Source of the DNA: Paraniabella defluvii
GTDB taxonomy: Bacteria; Bacteroidota; Bacteroidia; Chitinophagales; Chitinophagaceae
Length of the DNA: 64,000 bases
Reading direction: 5' to 3'
NCBI GenBank assembly: GCA_019316985.1
Contig: CP079215.1
Coordinates: forward strand, 4,712,001 to 4,776,000
The position numbers were made by a program, and so were the translations under genes. The notes beneath the pieces are model-generated. The model did no database searches. It was not told where the DNA came from and saw only the letters and a program-made list of their open reading frames with translations. Below are positions 31,813 through 43,772 of this stretch, piece after piece. How positions within the stretch are numbered: position 1 is the stretch's first letter; every line of letters starts with the position of its first letter.

Positions 31813-34621
31813 ATGATATCATTTAGACAAACGCTGGCATTAAAAGCCGTTGTTGTGATACTTTGCGGCCTTCCCCTCGGCTTGCTGGCACAGTCAGACA
31901 CAACTGCCATTGATACAATGAGTGAGAATGATTCTGTCCCAACCATCTATCCGCTTATTTATTACAATATCAAAAAGTCCCGGTCTACGGCATCTGCATC
32001 TGTAGTAAACGGAACTGCTATTCATCATACGCCTGTAATATCATTTCCCATTGGGCTTGCCGGCCAGCTGCCCGGTTTAAAAATAAACCAAACCAATGGG
32101 CAGCCATTAAATGAAGGGATGTCAATGCTGTTGCGGGGCAGAACGCCATTAGTATTGATAGATGGCATACCCAGATCGATAACAGAAATAGGAATAGAGG
32201 AAATTGAGTCGGTTACGGTGTTAAAGGATGCAGTTGCCCTGGCAATGCTGGGTGTAAGAGGTGCTGGAGGCGCCCTGTCTGTTGTTACCAAAAAGGGGCA
32301 GCTATGAAATCAGAGATCAGCTTTTCGGGACAATGGGGCACCCAACAACCTACCCGGAATCTGATAGGTAAACCTCTGGACGCATATCAATACGCACAGT
32401 TGTATAATGAAGCCCTGAAAAATGATGGCCTGTCTGTTCAGAACAATGGTTTTAGTGACGCCGCTATACAGGCGTATAAAGATGGTTCCAATCCTTATTT
32501 GTATCCCAATGTTAACTGGACAGATCAGGTGATGAAGCAATCTGCGCCTATGGCCCGCTATAATGTGAATGCCCGCGGCGGGAATGAGTTTTTAAATATT
32601 TTGTCAATCTCGAACACTTTAACCAGGATGGGTTTTTAAAAACAGACGATGGTAATAACTATAGCACAAATGCCGGGGCCAAAGGATATTTCGTGCGTTC
32701 TAATGTAGACGTGAAGATCACTGACCGGGTAGATGCCGGTGTATATATTATGGGCCGGATCATGGATCTTAATGCACCCGGAAGTGATGGCACTAATAAT
32801 ATTTTTCAGGCCATTTTGAACACACCTAATAGCGCTTATCCCATTCGTAATCCTAATGGAAGTTTCGGAGGCTCATCCCGCTTTCAGAATAATATTTTAG
32901 GACAATCTTTGTATTCCGGCTATTTTGTCGGACATACCAGAACTGTCCTCACTGATTTTTACCTGCGTAGGGAACTGGATGACATATTGCCGGGGTTATG
33001 GGCCAAAGCACGCGTATCCTTTTTAGCGACATGCGGGAGAACTATACCCGTAGCAAAGGATTTGCGGTATTCCAGATCATGAATAATGACGCCAATACTC
33101 CGGTGTATGGTCAATACGGTACCAATACTGAGCAGGTTAACAATAATGCAGTTGCTTATCAGAATCGATCTAATTTCCAGGAATTTTCTTTAGGCTATTC
33201 TAAAAACAGAGATCGTCATGACCTGGATATACTTTTACTCGCCAACCGCGATAACCTGATTGCCGGCTCTAACTTAAAACTAACTGTTCAGGGCTTATCG
33301 GCTCATGCATCCTATGTATACGATAAGCGCTTTATTGCAGAGTTCGCTGCAGCTTATAATGGGGCGAATCGCTATCCTTCAGATGGCGGCTTTAAATATG
33401 GTGTGTCCCTTCCATCGGCCTGGGTTGGAATTTGCACAACGAAACATTTCTGAAAGACAAGAGCTGGTTAAGCGAATTGAAAATTCATGGTTCCTATGGC
33501 ATGTCTGGCCTGGATAACGGAAGTTATTTTACTTATATCCAGTCTTACAATAACGCACCTACTACTTATTTTGGCTCCACTGCAACTTCAACTACTACCA
33601 TTGCAGAATCTTTCCTGGCCAACCCAAACATTACTTATGAAAAGGCAAATATGTTAAATATCGGGCTGGATTCCCGCTTTTTGAACGACAGGTTATCGTT
33701 TGATGTAGATTATTACTTTAATAAGTACAGTGATTTGAGCATTATAAGAGGAACTAACAGTGGAACACTAGGCATTGCTTACCTAATGAAAATATCGGCA
33801 AACAGAATAATAGTGGGGTAGAGGCTGTGTTGGGTTGGAAAGAAACAAAAGGGAACTTCGGTTATTCGGTATCCGTGAATGCAGCTATTCAGCAAAGCAA
33901 GCTGGTTGATAACGGTGAACCTAAACAAATATATGAATGGATGCAAAGAACCGGGCACCCGGTAGGCCTGACTTACGGCTATATCGCTGAAGGATTATAC
34001 CAGACACAGGCAGAGCTGGATAATCGTGCAACTACAGAAGGTTATAAACCTCAGCTGGGCGACATCAAATTTAAAGATCTCAATAACGATGGTGTGATCA
34101 ACCAGTATGATATGACCATTATAGGTTCAGAAAGACCTGTTATTCTTTTAGGTAGCAGTTTAGGATTCAAATGGAGTCAGTTTGATCTTTCCACATTGTT
34201 GATAGCGGAGTTGAACAGGCAGGTTTATCCTTCGGGTAACAGCTATCGGGAGTTCCTGGAAGGCGTAGGCCAGGCCTTTGAAGTGCATTTGGACCATTGG
34301 ACACCGGCCAATCCAAATGCCGCCTATCCAAGGTTGACTACTAATGGCGGCCCTTATAATGGAGAGTTTAATAATGCAGCAACCAATAGCTTCTGGTTAA
34401 GAAACGGTAATTTTCTCCGCGTGCGCAGTATTGAATTGGGCTACTTATTACCGGTTTCTATACTGAACAGGATAAGAGTCAAGTCCACCCGTGTGTTTGT
34501 AAACGGGTATAACCTGTTCAGCTTATCTTCTAAAACCTTTAACGGTGCAGATCCCGAAAACTATCGGGGATTATATCCCATTCAGAAAGTAATCAGCGTT
34601 GGTGTGCATATCAAGCTCTAG
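31813..34621 (+). CDS. SusC-like TonB-dependent outer membrane receptor 1, short N-terminus (frameshifted)
   Basis: About 935 residues. Signal peptide MISFRQTLALKAVVVILCGL, ending LLAQ. The plug domain follows with LAGQLPGLKINQTNGQPLNE, MLLRGRTPLVLIDGIPRSIT, ESVTVLKDAVALAMLGVRGA and VVTKKG, the SusC-type plug. The usual N-terminal carboxypeptidase-regulatory-like domain (seen in SusC-2 and SusC-3) is absent; a short linker rich in Asp and Ser replaces it. The barrel ends FVNGYNLFSLS and GVHIKL at a natural stop. Indels near 32305, 32590, 33000, 33410 and 33785 break it. It imports oligosaccharides with its SusD partner in the outer membrane. Upstream LacI-type sites suggest separate induction. 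Confidence 0.9.
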
Positions 34622-34737
34622 CATGATTTATAGATAAACATGAGACAAAGCCTAAAAAAATTCTGACAGATATGCAGCGATCCTGCGAACCCTTTGCGGA
34701 AAAAGGATCAGTCATCAAAAATATAAATAATACAAGG

Positions 34738-36423
34738 ATGAAAAAGATAATATTTTATTTATCAGCCTTATTGATTATCGGTTTACCCTCCTGCAAAAAG
34801 TGGGAAACTGAGCCTAAAGATCGTGTTCTAATATCAGATGTTTTCGATCCTACGGACAAGGAAGCCGTACAGGCCAAGGCTTACTTATTTGGTATTTACT
34901 CACTCTTACCCAATGGCTTTAACAGGATTGACGGAGACTTCCTGGATGCGGCTACTGATGATGCGGTGCCGTCTTCCGAAAGATCCAATGTAAGCTTCTT
35001 TACCAACGGTCAGCTTACTGCTGTTAACTACCCCGACAATAACTGGTTTAACAGCTATTCAATCGTACGCAGGTGCAATGTATTCCTTAAGAATATTGCT
35101 GTAGTTCCGGTTTCAGATTCACTGATCAAAAGATATAAAGCTGAAGCACGCTTCCTTAGGGCATTCTCCTATTTCGAACTGCTGAAGCGTTACGGAGGGG
35201 TTCCATTGATAGGTGACGAGGTGCTCGATCTGGATTCTGATGTGAATATCGCGCGTTCCAGCTATGCAGACTGTGTTAGTTATATCGCCGGAGAATTGGA
35301 TGCAATTAAAAATGATTTGGCTCCCGGTTCAAAAATTACTGTAACAGATTTTGGTCGGGCCAACCTGGAAGCCGCATTGGCGTTGCAATGCAGGCTATAT
35401 CTATATGCTGCCAGCCCGCTTTTTAATGGCGGCGGTGTAGCAACCGATCCACAGAAAAAAATACTGACAGGGTATACTGACTATGATCCTTCGCGCTGGG
35501 ATAAAGTAATCGCGGCTGCAGAAGAACTAATTGCAATAGGCTATAATAAACTTCCCGCCGGTACAGGCACGGCTACCTACCGGAATGTTTTTACGACAAA
35601 AATCAATACAGATATTATTTTTTCCAAACAATCGGCCAACTCAACAGGACTGGAAGCCGCAAGTGCTCCTGTTGGTTATGTAGCCCCCGCAGCAAGCAAT
35701 GGCAGAACCAGCCCTACACAGGATTTTTTAAATGCCTTTCCCAATTTAAATGGTTCTCCTTTTGACGGAAGCGTTACTACCTAAGCCAGTTTCAAAACCG
35801 TGATCCCCGTTTAAATGCTACTATTTTTTACAACGGGGTTCAGTGGCTTGGCAGGGCCGTAGAAACATTTGAAGGAGGAAAAGATAAGCCTAACCGTCCT
35901 TACCAGGTACAAACAAAAACTTCTTATTACCTGAGAAAGTTCCTCGGCGATTTTACCACCGGAACTACCTATTCTAACCAGAGCCATAATTTTCCCTATT
36001 TCCGTTATGCTGAAGTATTGCTGAATTATGCAGAGGCTTTAAATGAACGGGGAAGAACAGAAGACGCGGCTAAGCAGGTTTTCCTGGTTCGGGCCAGGGC
36101 GGGCATCACTGCGGGATCCAATTCGCGTTACGGTATACCTGCAGGTGTTAGCCAGGCTGATCTCCGGAAGATTATCAAAACGAACGTCGTATCGAGCTGA
36201 GCTTTGAAGAGCATCGTTTTGGGATATCCGCAGGTGGAAGGACGCACAAAATCTGCCTGCTCAATTAACGGGGCTTATCCTGGATAATAGTACCGGGAGT
36301 ATCGTCATCAATCAAAAGGAGGTGGCGCCATTCAAATTTGAGCTCAAAAATTACTATATGCCGGTTCCTTTTTCTGAGATTCAGAAGAACAGCAAATTGA
36401 TCCAAAACGAAGGCTATTACTAA
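34738..36423 (+). CDS. SusD-like glycan-binding lipoprotein 1 (frameshifted)
   Basis: About 561 residues. The ATG at 34738 gives MKKIIFYLSALLIIGLPSC, a lipoprotein signal with the lipid-bearing Cys at residue 19. SusD/RagB tetratricopeptide regions include KAEARFLRAFSYFELLKRYG, GGVPLIGDE and ALQCRLYLYAASPLF, and the C-terminal domain has FRYAEVLLNYAEALNERG and RRIELSFEEHRFWDIRRWKD, ending in KLIQNEGYY. Indels lie near 35780, 36180 and 36225. It caps the SusC barrel and binds glycan at the cell surface. It lies 116 bases after susC-1 and 22 bases before susC-2, so the two pairs are probably co-transcribed. Confidence 0.92.
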
Positions 36424-36445
36424 ACCTGCCAACTAACAAATTAAT

Positions 36446-39400
36446 ATGAAAAAATTAGCATACTTTATTATTAGCCTGTTGCTGCTATCGGGTAGCCTGG
36501 CGGCGCAAACGCAAAAGCGACTCCTGAAAGGAGAGGTAAGAAACAGGGACGGTTTATTGCAGGGGGTAACTATTGCCGAAAAGGCGTACCCACCAACGCA
36601 ACACAAACCGACGAAAAGGGGCAGTTTAGTATAGAGATCTCTACATCCGTTATCGTGGTGAGCTACGCTGGCTATATCCCGCAGGATATAGATGTGCAGG
36701 ACCAGAATACCCTGGATATAACACTTTCCGAAGATAACAAAATTATGGATAATGTGGTGGTGGTAGGATTCGGTAAAACCAGCAAAAAGACTTTGACGGG
36801 TTCAGTGAGTTCTGTCTCAGGCGATGAGATCAGGCAAAGTCCCTCCCCAGCTTACAGAACAATCTTGCCGGGCGTGTAACAGGTTTTAGCAGCCAGCAAC
36901 GTAGCGGGAGGCCCGGCGCAGATGCTGCAGCTTTCTATGTTCGCGGCATCAGTTCTTATACAGGAAATAACCAGCCCCTGATCATTGTAGACGATATTGA
37001 GTTTACCTATCAGCAATTCTTTGCTTTAAACGCCAACGAAATTGAATCTATTTCTATACTCAAAGATGCTGCAACCACTTCCATATATGGTATCAAAGGC
37101 GCCAATGGTGTAGTACTGGTAACTACTATAAGGGGAAGAGCCGGACGTCCTACGATTAGTTTTCAAAGTGAGTATGGTCTCAGCCAGCCAACCCGGCTGC
37201 CCCTTATCTGAATGCTTATGAATCCGCCAAGTTGTATACAGAAGCTCAAATGAACAGCAATGCTTTAAAGCCTAATGACAATTTTGTGCCCCGGTTTTCG
37301 GCAGAAGACCTGGAGCTTTATCGAAATGGCAGCGACCCGTATGGCCATCCGGATAACGACTGGTATGACATACTGTTAAAAGACTTTGCTCCGATGCTTC
37401 GGAATAACCTTAATGTTACAGGAGGAACCGCGAGGGCTAAGTACTTTGTATCTTTGGGCTATATTAATCAGGGAGGACAGTTAAAGGATTTTGGCGTAGA
37501 CCTTAACAGCTCTTATTATTACAAACGATATAATTACCGTTCCAATATTGATCTCAAAGTAACATCCGATTTAGATGTGCAGTTTAATGTATTTGGCTAC
37601 CTGGATGAAACCAATGATAACAATGCCAGTGCTAATTCCAACCTTTTTAGCGATCTGAGCCGCAACAACGAAACAGCCCCTACAACTACCCGGTATACAA
37701 TCCGGATGGGAGCCTGGGTTACAGTTTATGGCAACGCAATTTCGCAGGAAGGAACAATAATAATATAGTAGGCCGTTTGATGTATAATGGGTACTATCGC
37801 CCTTTCAGTAACAATATTAACCTGGGAACGAATGTAACCCAGCGCCTGAATTTTATTACGCCGGGCCTTTCGATAAAAGGAACGCTGGCTTATCGCAATC
37901 ATTACAGTTATGCAAGATATCTAAATCGTCCCTCCAGTGGAAGTGGTTTTCCGTCCTATATCTATGACCCTAAAACAGGTACTTATTCTTTCGGCCGGTC
38001 GGATAATACTTACAGGATCACCACACCCACGCTTCGCTATGATGTGGGTTCTACAAACAGTGCCCTTACACTCCAGGCGATATTAAATTATGCCCGTACG
38101 TTTGGAAGAGATCATAATGTGACGGGGCTGTTTTTGTATAATCAGAATAGTAAAGTAGGGCCTAACTCTTCTAACGGAGGTATATACAATTTTATTCCTG
38201 AGAATTTTAAAGGATATACTGCCCGTGTGGGGTATGATTATAAAAACAAATACCTGGTTGAAGTTAGCGGAGCTTATAACGGAACAGATCGTTTTGCTAA
38301 GGATCGTCGCTATGGGTTCTTTCCGGCAGCGTCGGTGGGCTGGAATATAGCCGAGGAAAAGGTCATAAAGGAAAATTTATCTTTTTTAAACCTGTTTAAA
38401 TTAAGAGGCTCTTATGGTTTAACCGGTGTTGACAATACCGGCGGCGTTTATGCTTACCTGCAAAACTATACATTAGGAAGTGGTAGCGGCATGTTTGGCA
38501 TAGCTAACAATAATGGACATGTTACAGCGGCTGAAGGTACCTTGGCTAATAATCAGGTGACCTGGGAGAAAGAGAAAAAATGGATATAGGGTTTGATCTG
38601 GCGATGTTTAACCGCAAGCTCACGGCTACTGTGGCCTACTTTAATAACAATCGTTTTGATATCCTTACTACAAGAGGTACGGTATCAGCGGTTTTCGGGC
38701 AGGGTCTTCCCAATGTAAACCTGGGAAAAACCAATAACAAGGGGTTGGAGTTCGAACTGGGTTACAATAACCGCATAGGTAACGATTGGCGTTATTCCTT
38801 CAGGGCTACTTACTCTTCTGCAAAAAAATAAAATACTGTTTAAAGATGAGCCTATCCCATTGTATCCATATCAGCAGGAAACAGGTCAGCCTATTGGATC
38901 CAGGTTGAAGTACACATGGACAGGAACGTTTTATACCGAGGCAGATCTTGCTAATCCTGATGTTGCCAAGCCTGCTGTTGGGGGCGTCCCGGTGATATCA
39001 GATATAAAGATCTGAATGGTGATGGTATTATTGATGCATCTGATCAATCTTATTTTGGATTGACGAACCTGCCTAACAAAGTATACGGCTTGAATTTAGG
39101 TTTGAGTTATAAGAACCTTCAGTTAAGCGTATTATTCCAGGGAGCCAGCGATTTCGTTGCCAGTGCAACAGGAGCAGTGATCCATCATAATGTGAGTAAG
39201 CTATTGCCGATCCACCAGCAGCACTGGACCCTGAATTAGGTAATGCAGCCAAATACCCGCAGCTATATATCGAAGATCTCACTTCGAGTCCTGCTAACTA
39301 TTACTCAGATTTCTGGGCCATCCCAGGTGATTATATCCGGTTGAAAAGCGCAGAGATTAGTTATACTATAAGCGCGGAGGCATTGAAACGTATCCGTATT

Positions 39401-39556
39401 AAGGAGATGCGCGTGTATGCCAATGGATATAACCTGTTAACCTGGACCAGGCTGGACAAGCTCTATGACCTGGATCCTGAAGTCGTAGAGTCTGTAACGG
39501 ATCTGCCTTATCCTCCTTCCCGTACTTTCAATTTTGGTTTGAACATCACTTTCTAA
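36446..39556 (+). CDS. SusC-like TonB-dependent receptor 2 (heavily frameshifted)
   Basis: About 1,037 residues. Signal peptide MKKLAYFIISLLLLSGSLAA. A carboxypeptidase-regulatory-like beta domain follows (RLLKGEVRNRDGLLQGVTIA, DEKGQFSIEIS, VVSYAGYIPQDIDVQDQ), then the TonB-box-like stretch MDNVVVVGFGKTSKKTLTGS and the plug with YVRGISS-type text in a shifted frame near 36930. The barrel ends in AYANGYNLLTW and FGLNITF, natural for SusC. About ten single-base breaks occur, for example near 36580, 36845, 37195, 37690, 37765, 38575, 38830 and 38990. It pairs with the SusD that starts 12 bases later. Full-length homology across all frames argues for sequencing error, not decay. Confidence 0.9.
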
Positions 39557-39567
39557 ATAGGAAAACA

Positions 39568-41316
39568 ATGAAAAGATTAATTACGTTCATCATAGGAGCC
39601 GGCCTTTTGGCATCATGTCAGAAATCAAAATTTCTGGATGATAAGACCAATCTGCTGGACGACAAAGCTATATTCACAGACAGTATACGGACGCTTGGTT
39701 TCCTGAACCGCATTTATGTGGATATCGGCTACACTTTTGCGATTTACCGTTTTTCTGCAGCCGGAGGCGCGGGTAATACCGAACTGGCTTCCGACAACGC
39801 AGAAGGGAACAATAACACGTCAGTTTGGGGTAATGCATATACGCTGGGTTCTATCGGGCCCAACAATGTGCTTACCGGATTTGCGGCAGATAAGGATTTC
39901 TGGAATACGCCTTACATGAACATCCGCCGGGTAAATCTGCTGTTGCAGCGATTGCCTGATGCGCCTTTCCATGAGTCTACAAAACAAAGAATGGCTGCGG
40001 AAGCAAGATTCCTGCGAGCCTGGTATTATTACCAGATGGTGGCTGTATTTGGTGGTATACCTATCGTTAATGATAATGTTTACGACATCAATGATATTAT
40101 CAATATACCCCGCAATAGTTTTGAGGAATGTATCAACTATATTACAGGCGAGCTCGATCAATGCACGCAGGCATTAGCAAACGTGGTATACGCTGATATT
40201 GATTACGGGCGTATTACTGCCGGGGCCTGCATGGCACTTAAATCGAGGGTTTTGTTATATGCAGCAAGTCCTTTGTTTAATGGCGGAAATAGTTCTAATG
40301 CGGGTGATAAAGCGAGCCTGGTGGGGTACCCCAGCTATGATAAAAACAGATGGCAGCTGGCAGCCAATGCTGCAGAAGCAGTGATCAATTCGGGTAAATA
40401 TCAATTGAATATTGATAATGCTACAAGACCCGGTAATGGCTTTTACAGCGTGTTCCTGAAAAGGGTGAATAGTGAGTATATTCTTGCCTTTAACCGGGGA
40501 CCACAAAGGAAATGGAATCTTACTATCTTCCTGGTTCGCGATCAGGCAGCCTGGTGATGAAGCCTACTCATAACCTGGTTGAGGCTTTCCCCATGAGAGA
40601 CGGGAAACCTACATCCGAAAGCCCGATGTATGATCCTGCCAATCCGTACAAGAACCGCGATCCCCGTTTCGATTATTCTATTATTTATAACGGACTGTCT
40701 TATACCAGCAACACAGGACCTAAAACACCAATATGGACCTACCAGTCGGCCGGATCTGCCATTCCCAATACAACTTCCGACGGCTATGTGGCAGGCGGAT
40801 ATTTTACGGGGTACTTTTCAAGAAAAATGCTGGATGAAAACCTGGCAAGTAATACAGCAGGTACAACGGACAGAGGGTGGGCGTTGATACGGTATGCCGA
40901 GATTTTGTTGAACTATGCAGAAGCCCTGAATGAAACGGGTGCTACCAGCAAGGCCTATGCACCTTTACAACAAATCAGGGAGCGGGCTGGTATTTTGCCG
41001 GGTACAGATGGCCTATACGGAATGAAGGCTGGCATGACGGTAGAAGAAATGCGCAACTTTATTCAGAACGAAAGAAGGATTGAGCTGGCATTTGAAGATT
41101 ATCGTTTCAATGATTTACGTAGATGGATGATTGCAGAGCAGGTATTACAAGGCTTCAATAAGGTAATGATCATTACCCGTACCGGTGAAAATACATTTAC
41201 TTACAGGAGGCTTCGGCGCCCAGGCCTCTTAATTTCAGAAAAGCCATGTACCTGTTACCTATTCCGTTATCTGAGATTCAAAAATGCCACTGATGGTACA
41301 AAATCCCTGTTATTAA
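39568..41316 (+). CDS. SusD-like glycan-binding lipoprotein 2 (frameshifted)
   Basis: About 583 residues. MKRLITFIIGAGLLASC is a lipoprotein signal with Cys at residue 17. SusD features include AAEARFLRAWYYYQMVAVFG, GGIPIVNDNVYD, ALKSRVLLYAASPLFNGG, IRYAEILLNYAEALNETG and NERRIELAFEDYRFNDLRRW. Indels near 40500, 41212 and 41287 are needed to reach a typical end, LPIPLSEIQKMPLMVQNPCY, stopping at 41314-41316. Without the last two repairs the frame would run to 41453 with unnatural sequence. It sits directly behind SusC-2 and probably forms its lid. Sequence divergence from SusD-1 suggests the two pairs bind different parts or sizes of the glycan. Confidence 0.9.
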
Positions 41317-41597
41317 GACTATACCCGGATAAGCGATCAAAAATGATTGCACTGTATGTTAAACATACATGGTTGCCGATTAATGTAGTGACTTGTGAGG
41401 CCGCAACAAAAATAAACGACGGCAATTTTCAATGCCCGATGTTCATTTTATAGCAATTAGAATTGAGCGTTGAATATTGAAAATTGTTTATTGAGGTGTT
41501 AAAGCGTTTCCGAACCTGTAGGTGAAGCTGATATATGCTTACTGGAATATTGCCATTGAAACTTCAGATTTTTTATTAATAATTAATGCTTGTCACA

Positions 41598-43578
41598 ATG
41601 AAACAACTAAGTATCGCCAGCAGCGGAAAGATCGCTTTACTGGCATTGTTAGGACTGCATTCGCTTTCCTGCACTAAAATTCAGGGAGAAGATTTTCCGG
41701 GTACTAATAGCGCCCGGTCGCAAAAAGAGCGGTTACCGGTGCTGATAATAATATCCTGGTTCGGCCAGCTTATGACAGTACAACGGTATTGCGTAACCCG
41801 TTAAACGGCTGGGTAATGTACGGGCAGCGAACTGCTACCGACACTTATTGGGATACACAGTTTTACGTACCCGAATTAGGGCAGAATGTAAAAGCAATCG
41901 ATTATGCATCCGCCTGCTATATCCGCACCAGCTGGAGATCGCTGAACCCCAGCCCCGGTGTATATGCCTGGAGAGACCTGAACTCGCAGATAGGTAAACT
42001 GATCAATGGCGTTAAAACCAGGGGCTGCCCATCGCTTTCAGGATTGTTGTAGACGGACGGGACCAGGAGCCAACACTCCGCAGTTTGTGTTTGATGCAGG
42101 AGCTGCCTACTGGTTATCGAACCCCGCAGCCCCTACGCAGAAAACACCTTTTCCGCAGGACTCCGTATTCAGGCAATATTATACCACTTTTATTGAAGAG
42201 CTGGCAAAGGACTTTAACGACCCGGCACGTACTTCTTTTATTGATGCATATGGGTTGGGCAAATGGGGCGAGGCGCATAACGTTGTATATGCCGAACCTG
42301 GTATTTTAACGGCCGAGCAAACAGAAACAGCTAAGGAAGAAGTGCTGGACTGGATTATGGCGCTGTACAACCGGACTTTTACAAAAGTGCCATTGGTAAT
42401 CAATTATCACCGGCTTATAGGCCATCCCACCAGCTGGGGCGCTGTAAACCCCAGTAGTGAAAGATTGCTGGTGAAGGCGATCAACCAGGGCTATAGCCTG
42501 CGGCACGACGCTTTTGGCATGAATGGTTATTACCAGAGCTGGGAAAGAAACTTTGCAACGGCCTGGAAACACAAACGCCCGATCATTATGGAAGGAGGAT
42601 GGATCGTAGGCTCACATAGTTATTGGAACGATCCCAGCGGTCAATACCGGCAAGGGCATCCTGAAGATGTACGGCTGGGCGAATTTAATGCATCAGCTCA
42701 GGCGCATGTAAATATGATGGATTTCAGGGTGGGGGAAACAACCTCCTGGTTTGGCACCAGCTTTCCACTGGTACAACGTTTTAACTCAGAGGGCGGGTAT
42801 CGGCTCTATCCCGATGAAATATCTTTGCCGGATGTGGTTGCCAATGGCGCTGTTGCTGTATTGAGCCATCGCTGGAAAAACATGGGCTGGGGATACTGTC
42901 CTAACAATATCCCTCAATGGAATTATAAATATAAAGTTGCTTTTGCCATCCTGGATACTGCAGGTACGGTAAAAAACTTTTTACAGACAACAACAGCGAT
43001 CCGTCTCAATGGCTGAAAGATAATCCCACCACCTACAATTTCACAACAACAGCTATCAATTTACCACCCGGAACTTATACATGGGGAATAGCGATCATCG
43101 ATAAAACCAATGCTGACAAACCAGGTATTGCGCTTGCCGTAACCGGCAACTTCACCAACGGATGGCTGAAACTGGGCAGCTTACAGGTACAGGCAGCTCC
43201 CCTATAGGTCAATCCATTAAATTAAAGGGCTCCAACAACCTGTTTGTGTCAGGCGAAAATGGTGAAGCTCCCATGCGGTGCAATCGCCCGGCTGCTTCTA
43301 CCTGGGAAACCTTTACTGTTGTAGACGCAGGCGGTGGAAAAATCGCGCTGAAAAGCATGAATAAATATGTCTCCTCGGAAAATGGTGCCACTTCAGGTAT
43401 TACCTGTAACCGGACGACTATCAGCGATTGGGAAAAATTTGATTGGATTGTAAATGCAAATGGAAAAGTATCCTTTAGGGGAAATAATGGTAAATACATT
43501 TCTTCTGAAGACGGGCAATCCGTAATGAAATGCAATCGTACGAGTATTGCCGGCTGGGAGACATTTGCGCTGGAGTGA
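41598..43578 (+). CDS. DUF4832-like lipoprotein with C-terminal fascin-like beta-trefoil (frameshifted)
   Basis: About 660 residues. MKQLSIASSGKIALLALLGL leads to lipobox SLSC. The core parallels the protein at 28357: NPLNGWVMYG, YIRTSWRSLNPSPGVYAW, YGLGKWGEAHNV, PLVINYHRL, SLRHDAFGMNGYYQSWE, IIMEGGWIVG, MMDFRVGET, EGGYRLYPDEISLP and WKNMGWGYCPNNI. After the beta-sandwich it gains ~125 residues with three repeats of the type SGENGEAPMRCNRPAASTWE / SENGATSGITCNRTTISDWE / SEDGQSVMKCNRTSIAGWE, a fascin-like beta-trefoil of the sort that binds ligands or polysaccharide. Indels near 41735, 42030, 42970 and 43170. Likely a surface glycan-binding protein or hydrolase of the PUL. Confidence 0.68.
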
Positions 43579-43772
43579 TGGGAGCAGGAATAATAGCTGA
43601 ATAGCTTCATGGATTGATAAACAGATAAACACATCAATAAGTTAAAGAAGGGCACAAGATCTCCGCCATAGATAAAGTATGAGGCAGTTACTTTATTTAA
43701 TAAGCACCCATAATCGCATGTAGCCAAATTGTATTATATTGGAGACCCTGCTTTGAGTAGCAGCTATAAAGG

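Noticed and set aside
41317..41597. Possible gene between SusD-2 and the second DUF4832-like gene
   Set aside because: The 280 bases are AT-rich with no sustained frame once the SusD-2 end is corrected; treated as intergenic.
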